A DNA stretch of 64,000 bases from NCBI GenBank assembly GCA_903813345.2, contig CAIIXF020000005.1:4247375-4311374 (forward strand), read 5' to 3'. The notes beneath the pieces are model-generated. The model saw only the letters and a program-made list of their open reading frames with translations. It was not told the DNA's origin and searched no databases. The stretch's first letter is position 1; each line of letters starts with the position of its first letter. Source of the DNA: Owenia fusiformis (Eukaryota > Annelida > Polychaeta > Sabellida > Oweniidae). Both the position numbers and the translations under genes were made by a program. This document shows, in pieces, positions 54,560 through 64,000 of this stretch.

Positions 54560-56730
54560 CCCGATTATTATATATTTTCATATAATGTTAATATTTGAGA
54601 AATTGGAGACATTTATTAAGATAGTTATTTTTGTTTAGCCCATATATACTATATGCCTATCAGAAATAATGTTAAAGGAATTTGTCAGGATTAATAGTAA
54701 AAGCACAGGGCATACAACGTATAATCATGAAAATAGTGCCTAGATAATCTAAAGAAATGCCAATTAAAAGCCTACTCTATTGTCATATTTGATGAAAAAC
54801 ATAAATAGGAAAATACGATTAAGGTAATATATTTTAGATGATTGGGTGCTTTGTGTGGGATTAATGTTTAGTTCTATCAAATGATATAATTTAGTTGAGG
54901 TTATTCTAGTCCATGGCCATACAATACTAGATACAAAGGAATATGTTGTTCAAGACATTAAATGCAATCTAGAATGAAAACAAGTGTTGGACAGTGAATA
55001 GTAGAGTAAACCGATAAATTCTTAAGGAAGGCTTCATCCAGTAAAATGGTAAATATCAATTAGTTTTTTGTCTTCATGTTTTTAAGAAACTCTGTGATGG
55101 AAATGTAAAGCTTTGGAACATTATACCAGTTTGAGTTTGGATTAAGCAGTTTTGTCACAACTGATTTTACAAAATGTTTCTGAACTTTGGATTCTTCTTC
55201 AATCGTTTTCTTAAAATTTATTTTATACATTACACAAATTCATAGTTAGCTTATTTTGATGAAACACAAATCTTGAAAAATATCAATAGGTTGGGCCTCA
55301 TTTTCAAACACAGGTCTCATTTTAGGAAAATGGTCTTCAATTTCGACAAAAACAACCCCCTCTATTGTTAATTAACAAATCTACCCCTGTATCATATAAG
55401 TGAGTCTCAGAATACTATGGATTGAAAGTAGAAAAGTTGTGAAAGTCTGAAAAGATGGGTTGCCAAGTTGATTTAGGACCAATCGGTAAGTCATCCATAA
55501 AATGGTTGAGTCATTTTGATTTGTTGTAGGCTTTCAAAAAACCAAAGATCAATTTAATATGAGGACTAATCTAAATAATAAAACAACACATGTTTCTAAA
55601 CTTGATTGATTTTGTCAGACTTGGCATAGCTACACAAATCTGTTTACTTTTTAATGGTATTTTATAATAAATACATTTTGTCAGGTTACAATCGGAATAT
55701 TTGAAGAACTGGAAACAGTAATTAAATAAGGGAATAGAGAGTTGGTCTTACTTGGGTGTATGACACAAATGCTTTATCATTCAGGGATTACATGGTTTCA
55801 GTGTCAGTTCTACAGATTACAAGTGATCTATAGCTACACGACTTGTTTTGTTCAGTCTTAGAATCAGGTGCCTTGAAAAGAATTAGCAAAATTTGAGGAT
55901 TCATAGTTAACATTGGGAGTGATAGCTACATATATCCAACTTTGATTTAGCAACCAGGTAAATATATTTTTCTTTTAGTTGAACAAATAATATTATATAA
56001 TTTATAAATGCAAACATGCACACAACCTGCAATGAGATTTAGAAATTGTACGTAGGCTGTTCCTTCCTATTAAGGAATGCCATTAAAAGATTGTGTATGC
56101 AAACATTTGCACAACCTGATGTGACATTTACAAGATGTATCGAGTCTGTTGCTTCTCCAGAGTGAAAGACATCAAGTTATGATGCTGCTTTATAAAATTA
56201 ATTAATTTATTAAAATTGGTGGGAAGGAGTGCCATTTTCAAGATCCACGTTAAATGTGTTGCAATCAAAAAACTGTCTTTATCACAAAAGGGGATGTGAT
56301 CAGTATCCAAATGGTTATTTGGGTATACTTCAAGTAGTAAAGGCATACCAACAATTTGTACTGACTGGCTTATGTTGCAGCTTTGTTTTGTGTAGGCTTG
56401 AATGTGTGGGCCACTTCAATTTTAGCCACCGTGAGGTTCAGGAAAACCCATATTCTAGTGTGCATGCAGGATAGTTTATTAAGTGAAGTTAATTTTAAGA
56501 AAATGAAAATCATTAAGATCACTAACTTTATTTTTTATACTTGAATAATAATAATAAAAAAAAACTTTATTTTTTAAATCAATCCAAATTACATATTTAT
56601 ATAAACTAGAAAAGTAGGTAAATGTAAATTGTTTATCCGGAAGTTGAACAATAGACTAGATGGGAGTAGAAACAAGAGATCATTTAAAAAAATGAAGGCT
56701 CGTGTGAAGGAGTGAAATATATTTTTTCTT
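54560..56730. other. AT-rich apparently unique DNA
   Basis: The short ORFs (56128-56474) overlap on opposite strands and look like chance. Confidence 0.35.
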
Positions 56731-56734
56731 TAGT

Positions 56735-56940
56735 GGACAGATAATATATTTTTTTCATTGGACATATTTTAATTTGCATTACTATCAGATACATAAGGGT
56801 GATGTGAAATTTGAACCACTAAAACTTAAAATATTCAAGTTAAAGGGAACTTTCTAAATACCCTGCCATGTTATCTACCCTGGATTAGCCACCTGATGGT
56901 GAAAATGGTAACTACCTATTCTGGGTAGTTGTCAAATCAT
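56735..56940 (+). repeat. Dispersed repeat shared with 7160-7315
   Basis: See the 7160 copy. GCCATGTTATCTACCCTGGA and CACCTGATGGTGAAAATGG are the best-kept blocks. Confidence 0.6.
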
Positions 56941-56944
56941 TGCA

Positions 56945-59460
56945 CCTATGCTGTACTTTGGTGCCACTTTTCCGAGACTAAGTAAATTCTTCAGTATGTA
57001 ACAGTTAATTACTAACTACAATTGTAAACTATGATCTGAGGAAATAAAACAGATTATATATAATATAAAAAATGTAACAGTCCTTACTACTAAAATGGTG
57101 AACGAAGGCTTTCAATCCTTAAATAAAAAAGTAAGTTGCATATAAGTAGAATAAATGTTTGTGGTACATTTGGATTTTATATGCTAGGCCTCCAGTAGAA
57201 ATGTCTTTTACTGGTGTATGTCTCTTATTTTGTCCTTATAATGAGAATCATTAACAAAATTTGGTCATATAATCATATTTTATTCCTGCATTTATAGTCT
57301 TGGAAAGATGAAAAAGAAAATGTATCATATTAATTTCTCATTATGAGAAGCATAAAATATAATTTATAGGGCCATATATTGTAAGTAATGATTCTTAGAA
57401 CAAAAACAACAGGATGAATGCAAAAAAACTGAACACTTCCTTTTATCTGTAAATAATTCAAAAAATCAATTAATTGAACGCAGATTTTGAGAAGTGAATG
57501 TACAGTAGTTTAACTGTAAATCAATTAATTACATCTAAATGTGTATCTAAATCAGTGAAAGACATGGCATTAAATTCCATATTATGAACACTTGACACCA
57601 TTCTTTTGTTGGACTGAATATTTGTTCATTATCTGTAGTTTTATGATCTTTAAAGACTTATCTGCAGAAAACTAGTTAAGAGCGTTGTTAATTTAAATAA
57701 AAAGAAGTATAGGAACTGGTTGTCTTTTAAAGGAATTCTAAGTAATATTGCAATTTTAGTCTTTAAAGAACATTGTGCTTGAGGCTCATTGCCTTCATGT
57801 GTGTACATTACCTTCAATCTATTGCCAAGAGCTCTTAATTACACAAATCAGTCGCAACTAAAAAAGAACCTTAATCCTGTTATATGGAGGGTACCTATTT
57901 ACACATTTAATGGGTGGTCAGTGTGCATCAAATTCAACCAACTCTCACATTACAGTTCATGTATGCACTGTTAAGAAACATGATAACTTACCTGAACATC
58001 ATATTTTCATTATGTTAAAATAAATTGCAACTCTTAGTTGTTTTGAGTTTCTGTCTTGAAGAGTCATTAAAGTTCATTTTACATTGAAATCACCATGGTC
58101 ATTGAGTATGATTATGTTATATGCAAAAAACGTTTTATATAATTCAATCCAATGAGCCATTGTGTACTTCTGGGATGGAACAAAGTAAAAATTGTAAAAA
58201 TGCATTACATATATTGAGTAATTTGACTAGCTTGTATTTATTGAATTGTTTTGTGATGTTCTCATTTCTTACCAAGTGAATCCTTAAAGCTACAGTTTTA
58301 ATCGAAAAATTAAAACATCAGAAAAGATTAATAAAAATAAAGATATTTGTCTCTATCATTGCCATTAACTACTGATGTATATATTCAATAATCACATAGT
58401 TTTACTGAGACACATGAGATCATTGTGTTTCAATTGAAGGCTCTCTGATTGCTGTTACAACAGCTCTGTTTAACAATTGAAAAATCACAGAATAGATGAA
58501 GACTTCAATTTCTGAGACATTATACTTTTTAAGCTTACACACTGTCCCTGCAAACCAATGAATGGATATTAATTAACAGTGGGTGGATGTTGTTTAATGA
58601 AAATGTGTTGTTTACATGATATCAAAGAAACTGCAAATGATAGCTTATTACTGTGTGACATGGATATAATTAACTTTTATTTTGTCAACAAAACAATATT
58701 CACTTTAGAAACAAGAGAAAATATATAGGTGTTAGCTTAATAATATAATTGAAGTGCGTCATACCTTTTCTATCAACTACACAGTTGATGAAACATGTCA
58801 CCATATCTGAGATTGTAATAGGGATAAGTGAGGCAATGACACAGTGATGATTTATTATTCTGGAGATTATGAGAACAACAATCATACTTATTAGGTCATC
58901 CTCGGAGGTGTTATGGTGAACTGTATCATAAATAATCTCAACAGTAATCCCTCCTCTAGTCTGAAAGTCAGTTGATGGTTAATGTTGGAAAATGTGACTT
59001 GAGATAAAAGACTGACGGTAGAGGTAACTGAAGATCATGATAAGGAATATCATGAGGCCTGATGTGTGAAGATAATTATGTGATTGAATATGGGAATAAC
59101 ACAACATGGTTATGAAGAGCATCCGTTCAGGTTAATCTCCTACTGCAGCAGTAAGTACTAAGCAGCTATAAAAGCAAAAGGATTATGTTAATTCATTAAT
59201 ATTTCCTCAATGCTTTTTTATCATTAATAACATCGATTCACAAATCTATATATAATGACATCAATCCTAAATAACACGCAATTTTGCACTTTGTGAAGAA
59301 ATTCCTGGATTAAATACAAAGAAAATAAGATTTATATTATATTACATGAGATTAGGCTCATTGATATGTCTTACAAATACAAGTAGTCGCTTTAAGTATA
59401 ATAAGTAGAGTCCTACGAGGAGTGTGATATACCGAGTTATCCCATACTTGGATGTGTTAC
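56945..59460. other. AT-rich apparently unique DNA
   Basis: No element structure, tRNA or coding homology was noticed. Confidence 0.35.
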
Positions 59461-59469
59461 AGGTACATA

Positions 59470-59592
59470 AAGCCGGTTTGCGAAAACTTATATCTTCATC
59501 AGCGGGCAGTTATAGCTTTATGTCCTGCTCCGAGCGGGCAGATATAGGATATCTACCCGCTACGTCATAATCACTCTTCGCATATTCATTCA
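59470..59592 (-). repeat. Dispersed repeat with GCGGGCAGATAT hairpin (copy 2)
   Basis: Inverse of 1676-1785. GAGCGGGCAGATATAGGATATCTACCCGCT contains the hairpin (GGGCAGATAT / ATATCTACCC), given here only as positions 59531-59562 for its extent. It lies about 340 bp left of the Harbinger element. Confidence 0.65.
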
Positions 59593-59928
59593 TTCTTTAT
59601 TGCAAAAAACGCAGACAATAGCGATCTTTTTGATGCATTAAAGAAAGTAAGGAGCAGTATGTCCTGTTAATAATCAAAGATTAGAGAAAATAAATGTGGA
59701 TAAATATCAGAAAGAACAGGATAAATTATTTCCAAGTAACAATAGGCATACAGTCATACAGCACTTGGAAACAGCACTGAATAGACAACAAAAAACATGT
59801 TTTTGATCTATTGAGCTTATCTCCATTAACAAAACCATCCATGTTATCTATTATACACCGTTGCTCATAAATATGGAATATTAGATTTGTCTGATCAGAA
59901 TTAAATTTTTGAATGAAGACAACACTTA

Positions 59929-61435
59929 TGCCTTGGTCACATAGGCTCCGATTTTCCCTACGGCGCCCGGCCGATGAGTATTTTGTTCAAAATCGGCTGG
60001 TGAGCTAGGGCATCGTACGGGCGCCAGGCGATTATCGCCACTCATCGGCAGATTTTTAGACATCGTACGGGCGCCGGCAGAGTTTTATCGCGGAGATAAA
60101 AGTTGCCGATGTCTTGGCGATTTTTTCTCAACCAAACTCATCAGTACCTACCCGACCGTGTCCCTTCCGATCATCATACGATTATCTTACGGTGCCCGGT
60201 GGCATCACACGGTCATCTTGGGATTTTGCGTGCTGATTTGTTTGATAAATCTAATAATGATTACTTATAAAGTGATATAAAGGTTTTAAAAATAATGAGG
60301 TAGGGAATTATAATTACTACACACTGTCAGAGATTTTTTATAGAACATAAATGGAACGATTAGGCTTACTGTAAAACAATGACACACATTTGCATGGCTG
60401 GGTGGGTGGGTTCATCTAGTAGTTCTTATATTGACATTAATCGTGTATGTCTGTCATACACATTGAATAGAGTGATACATTTCTATGCGTATATTCACTC
60501 ATGCATATACCATTACAAATCATTTATTTTAAAAATCTTCGGAATGTTTTTGTGAGTACAATATTTTCAAGGGTCACAATTTTAATACGAAAGTTCACTG
60601 TCTCAATTACAGTTAATATGCCAAAGGCTAGGGATAGAGGGGATAAGGCCAATGGGCCATATATCAGGAAGGTCTTGGGAAGACAGGAGAAGATTTAGAT
60701 GTGTCTAGGGAAGAGGGTACTCCACTTGAAATAGAAGAAAAAATCGCCAATTTCTATGACCAAACAAATTCTCTTTACGAGAACAGACAAAAGAAAGATG
60801 CAGATATATGGAATTTTGCTAATAGCATCGGATGGACAGGTAGACATAGTATTTGTTTATATGAAAGATCTAAAAATGAATTAAGGTCAGGGTTCACTTT
60901 GATGAAAAGACCACATGCAGTATGGCAAGTGATTTTAGACGGTCATATCTTTCACCATGAGTACTTTCTGGGCATAAATACAGTGTTTTTATTAAAACAA
61001 TATGTTTTCTTTCAATTGAAGTACCCATGATATTAAAAATGTCAATCAAACAATTTGAAAAATTATGAAAAGGGACCCCGTGTCAGCATTTTTTCTAAAT
61101 ATTGAACCTATTTACTCAAAAGAGGATCTTTCTGATTTTTATTGCATGAAAACATTATTATCCTGGAAGTCCTGTCTATCAAAGTATTTCGTTTTCAAAT
61201 CTTGCATTCTAGCCATGTGACACAGTCACACCGGGTCATACAAGAATTTTGTATAAATCTAGAGGCCTGTAGATCGACCGATGTCCTGGCGGGTGCCGTA
61301 CGGCCATCGGCAGATAGCCTTGCGATACCCGTGCGATGTCTTTCAGATTCAATTGATTGCGGGCGCCGTACGATGCCTGTACTCATTTGACCATACTCAC
61401 GATTAGATCAAGACATTGGCTATGTGACCTAGGCA
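59929..61435 (+). mobile_element. PIF/Harbinger-like element with TTA target duplication
   Basis: The left end TGCCTTGGTCACATAGGCTC and the right end (reverse complement TGCCTAGGTCACATAGCCAA) match at 16 of the first 18 positions, flanked by TTA (59926-59928, 61436-61438). The subterminal regions carry CATCGTACGGGCGCC-type words in both orientations, possible transposase binding sites. The length of 1,507 bp and the lack of a DDE transposase make it a derivative. It carries one ORF with a MADF/Myb-like region, as PIF/Harbinger second proteins do. A 3-bp TWA duplication is diagnostic of that superfamily. Confidence 0.85.
60617..61030 (+). pseudogene. MADF/Myb-SANT-like DNA-binding ORF of the Harbinger element (frameshifted)
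   Basis: ATG 60617 opens MPKARDRGDKANGPYI. The frame then stops at 60698, while the neighbouring frame continues through EDLDVSREEGTPLEIEEKIA, NFYDQTNSLYENRQKKD and IWNFANSIGW to ERSKNELR, ending at 61030. The pattern (acidic helix, LYENR...D-x-x-W-x-x-x-A-x-x-x-G-W, then ...NELR) is that of a MADF or trihelix DNA-binding fold. In PIF/Harbinger elements a second protein of this class helps bring the transposase to DNA. Residues after NELR (VWQVILDGHIFHHEYF onward) match no domain I know. A frameshift near 60665-60695 is the simplest reading; an intron is possible. The truncated copy at 953-1578 keeps only the second half. Confidence 0.55.
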
Positions 61436-61439
61436 TTAC

Positions 61440-62230
61440 CTGGAGTAATTTTAGCAATTTATTTTCTAGGAAAATCATAAACCATTATTTAATCTACAAA
61501 TCAACATTTTTTGGAGAAAAGTATTTACATTTAAGTTTTGCATTTTCAAAACACCCAAATCCAAAATGTAATCATGCGGTACTCACTCACCGGGGCGTAT
61601 CGAAAACCAAAACGCCCCGCAAAACCGTTAATTTGAATTTTAAACCTACCCTTTCAACTATGAACTCTCACAGCACATTTCAACCAATTATTTTGCAATG
61701 ATTGTATTCTCAATATTACACTTATTATAGTGTTCGGATGCAAGATTATTGGAAACCAACATTGATGTGTTCACACTGAAGATTCAATTAATTCCTTATA
61801 ATATTTTAAAGTTTGAAGGATGGCATTCAAGTCTTAATATAATTTAGAGGATCTGCAAGTGAAGGATCAGTGGACATAATTGCTGCATTGTTCATTATAT
61901 GTCCCTTAATTGGCTAAAAGGCTGTGTAACTGACAATGATAGAGAAACTGATTTGTCACATCATCCTATTGAGGCTTGTCAGTTTGATGTCCCCCTGTGC
62001 TCTATGTCCAACAGCTTAGATTACCTATACTCAGTTTGCTATACCTTATAAGCTAGATAATACAGGCAAAAAGACGCATTTGCAGGTTTATGAAAAAGAC
62101 TGATCACTGACCGACCACCGACCAATCACTCTCCAATCACTCTACCAATCACTTGGGAACATGTGGCCAGTGGACACTGGTCAGCTGTCGGCCCTCTACA
62201 TAAAGAACAATAGATGCAAAATTAGAGGAA
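61440..62230. other. Spacer with a GGGGCGT / ACGCCCC hairpin
   Basis: CGGGGCGTATCGAAAACC with ACGCCCCG near 61591-61618 forms a small stem. Further on, CCGACCACCGACCAATCACT-type short repeats lie at 62105-62160. No ORF was recognised. Confidence 0.35.
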
Positions 62231-62234
62231 AGTA

Positions 62235-63060
62235 TAGGGTGTACCAAAAAACTTTACCCACTTTAACCAATAAAGTTTGATTGAAGAAAGTTTGCACAAT
62301 TAAAGTTAGTTCAATGTTCTTCAAGTTTAATCACTATAGCAAATGTATGGCCCATTTGCTATCCAAATAATGTTTTCCAAAGGGGCACCGCGTCTCTGAA
62401 GACGGACTTGCAATTATATTTGATTGGGCAATGAAGAAAATTTTAAGTTGAATGGTCATGTTAATAGCAATAACTATATGTTTTTGGGGTAACCATGCTC
62501 GTGATGGAATGGCTCAGAGACAACTTCATTAAGCAAGATGCATTGTATGGTATGCTTTGAGTAAACATGGACTCATTGGGCAGTATTTCATTTTAAATGA
62601 GGAAGGGCAAACTGTAACCATAGCGTTATATTGTTGTGCTTAGAAAGTTTTGGAGGGCTCTACAAAGAAAGAATGGTGTTGATAGGCCCTCCCAAAGGTT
62701 TCAACAAGTGGTGTAGCTACACCACACACATCCAACATCACCTTTGAGTGTTCTTGAGAATCATTTTAAACATTGACTCATCAGTCCCAACTGAGCAGCC
62801 CACTCCCCAGACCTGAACCCCCCAGATTTTTATCTCGCGGGGTTCCTTAAGGATAATGTGTATGCCAACAACCCTCAAACTATTGTAGAGATGAAACAAG
62901 AGATAACACAAAAGATCCATTTTGAAGGTTTTTCAGAAATTCTTGTCACCTCTTGTCTCCAAATTCACACACATGATAGAGGAGTTCTAGAGCTGATTAC
63001 CTTTTGGGTGGCCTTTTGGGTGGCCATCATGGATCAACAATTTATAGTTTGATGATTGTA
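62235..63060 (+). mobile_element. Decayed IS630/Tc1/mariner element (left end visible)
   Basis: TA followed by TAGGGTGTACCAAAAAACTT is a degenerate CAGGGTG-type end. The body holds a transposase pseudogene. I did not find the right terminal repeat, so the end coordinate is that of the last recognisable coding sequence. Confidence 0.55.
62515..63052 (+). pseudogene. IS630/Tc1/mariner-type transposase remnant (DDE_3-like)
   Basis: Readable pieces in order: CIVWYALSKHGLIGQYFILN followed by EEGQTVT (about 62531-62620), then after a stop a degraded stretch where the second catalytic Asp region (family: QHDGAPPH) should be, then HSPDLNPPDFYLAGFLKDNV (about 62795-62856) and VYANNPQTIVEMKQEITQKI (from about 62855) running to TGA 63050-63052. 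In the family, S-P-D-L-x-P-x-D-F-x-L-W-G-x-L-K carries part of the catalytic core. Here Ala-Gly replaces Trp-Gly. Several stops and frameshifts make it inactive. Subfamily not determined. Confidence 0.75.
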
Positions 63061-63254
63061 CCTGCCATTTTACATGGATGTGGCATATGGGTGATTTCTG
63101 AAAATGCCAAGAATAAACTTCTCAGTTATAAACGTCAGTTATGCAAATTAAATGTAAACGAGCTGAGTCAGCTTTGATTGGTGACTTGAGGTGGTCTTCT
63201 TTCTTGGAAATAAATGAAAAAGACAAGTTGACTATTTTATTTATTTGAAACATA

Positions 63255-63600
63255 AATTACCCAAATGCTCTTGAATCCCTTCTTAAATCATACCTTTCAG
63301 GAAAAGAATCATACTGGAAATACGTTTCCAACATTCGTAACTCAATGATTAACAAAGGGTTAGACGATGCTATTTTCAGAGAAGACAGTGATTGGTAGAA
63401 CTCATATCAGTCAATAAATAAGACACAAAATACAGAACACATTTTTGATAGCATGACAGAGCATCCTTCACTGGATTAATACAAGACACTTTTTGGCCAG
63501 GACAAATAATTGATGGAAAAAAGTGATGGAATTTGTATGAGTGATTGTAAATGTAAAGAAGATATCACACATCGACTCTTACCCCGGCGAAATGATATTC
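63255..63600 (+). pseudogene. Possible C-terminal LINE polyprotein remnant
   Basis: One frame reads YPNALESLLKSYLSGKESYW, KYVSNIRNSMINKG, stop, then TEHPSL and SDGICMSDCKCKEDITHRLL, interrupted by at least three stops. The spaced Cys residues and the D-I-x-H-R-L-L segment resemble the C-terminal knuckle (C-x2-C ... H-x4-C) after the RT of many APE-type LINEs. The match is loose. Confidence 0.3.
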
Positions 63601-63689
63601 TTATGATATGAATATTCATGAATTATTCATGAATATTCAGGTGTGATGAATATTGTAATATCGATATGAATTGTGAAGAATAAAGATTT

Positions 63690-64000
63690 AACCATATTCT
63701 TGTATTTTTGAAGAATAATAAAGAATAATTTATGTTCCTGAATATTCTTCAATTTCTATGGTGAATAATTGAAGAAGAATAAAGAAAATTTTATGTTCTT
63801 GAAAATTCTTTATAATTTCACCACGCTGAATGAAGAAAATTTGGATAATTATGAAGAACACATCTGTTCTTATATATTCTTCATTTTTTCACCACCTTGT
63901 TTGAAGGATATTTGAAGAATAATAAAGAACATCTCTGTTCTTAGATATTCTTCTTTTTTCACTACCTTATGTGAAAGATATTTGAATAATACTGAAGAAT
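63690..64000 (+). repeat. A/T-rich tandem array of 61-71 bp units with internal inverted repeats
   Basis: Unit starts (TGAAGAATAATAAAGAA-like) fall at about 63709, 63770, 63831, 63902 and 63972, giving periods of 61, 61, 71 and 70. Most units contain AAAGAAC...GTTCTT and GAAGAATA...TATTCTTC, so each can form a hairpin. The array runs off the window. A TTCATGAATATTCATGAA-like palindrome precedes it at 63604-63645. Confidence 0.8.

Noticed and set aside
61142-61701. ORFs spanning the right end of the Harbinger element on both strands
   Set aside because: They overlap TIR and subterminal repeats and continue into flanking DNA, so they are chance reading frames.

Overview
The window looks like AT-rich, gene-poor nuclear DNA from an animal, most likely a marine invertebrate. 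The basis is the mixture of RNA polymerase III-type SINEs, degraded non-LTR retrotransposons of at least three kinds, and many TIR-bounded DNA elements (PIF/Harbinger, Tc1/mariner, hAT, TTAA-targeting), with no compact genes, operons or rRNA. The sequence alone does not place the species. No complete host gene is visible. The only candidate host coding segment is a weak single exon at 45439-45578.

Layout. 1-5 kb: tail of a restriction-like-endonuclease LINE, a left-truncated Harbinger copy, an ATGGCC-rich repeat, a broken antisense LINE ORF1, and a long-TIR element containing a SINE. 5-9 kb: a 50-bp tandem duplication, a large degenerate TCTCCCGATTTT/TCTCCTGTTTT array and two dispersed repeats. 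9.7-13.7 kb: a TA-flanked DNA element carrying a small helix-turn-helix-like ORF, directly followed by the main coding feature, an APE-type LINE (endonuclease, reverse transcriptase, C-terminal Cys/His motif) broken by two frameshifts. 13.8-19.3 kb: a tRNA-like SINE head and a 2.28-kb TIR element with an internal tandem array and a nested hAT-like element. 19.3-25.7 kb: mostly unique AT-rich DNA. 25.8-32.8 kb: ATGGCC repeat, a tRNA-like sequence inside inverted arms, two TTAA-flanked elements and a 477-bp TA-flanked element. 33-40.7 kb: a partial Tc1-like end, a nested direct/inverted repeat system, a Crypton-like ORF remnant beside a 145-bp palindrome, and a second SINE. 42-54.6 kb: a third SINE, a reverse transcriptase remnant split by a Tc1-like element, a triplicated 41-bp repeat, the exon candidate, hAT-like elements, a 920-bp long-TIR element and an hAT element with a perfect 8-bp target duplication. 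59.4-64 kb: a 1.5-kb Harbinger derivative with TTA target duplication and a MADF-like ORF, a decayed Tc1/mariner transposase, a possible LINE tail, and an A/T-rich tandem array running off the end.

The coding traces belong almost wholly to mobile elements, none obviously intact. Element boundaries, target duplications and nesting are the best supported information. I did not find a convincing new multi-gene system. The most interesting signals are the Harbinger derivative with its partner copy 59 kb away, promoter-like motifs inside an hAT element, a SINE family with a conserved segment upstream of its tRNA-like part, and the palindrome next to the Crypton-like ORF.
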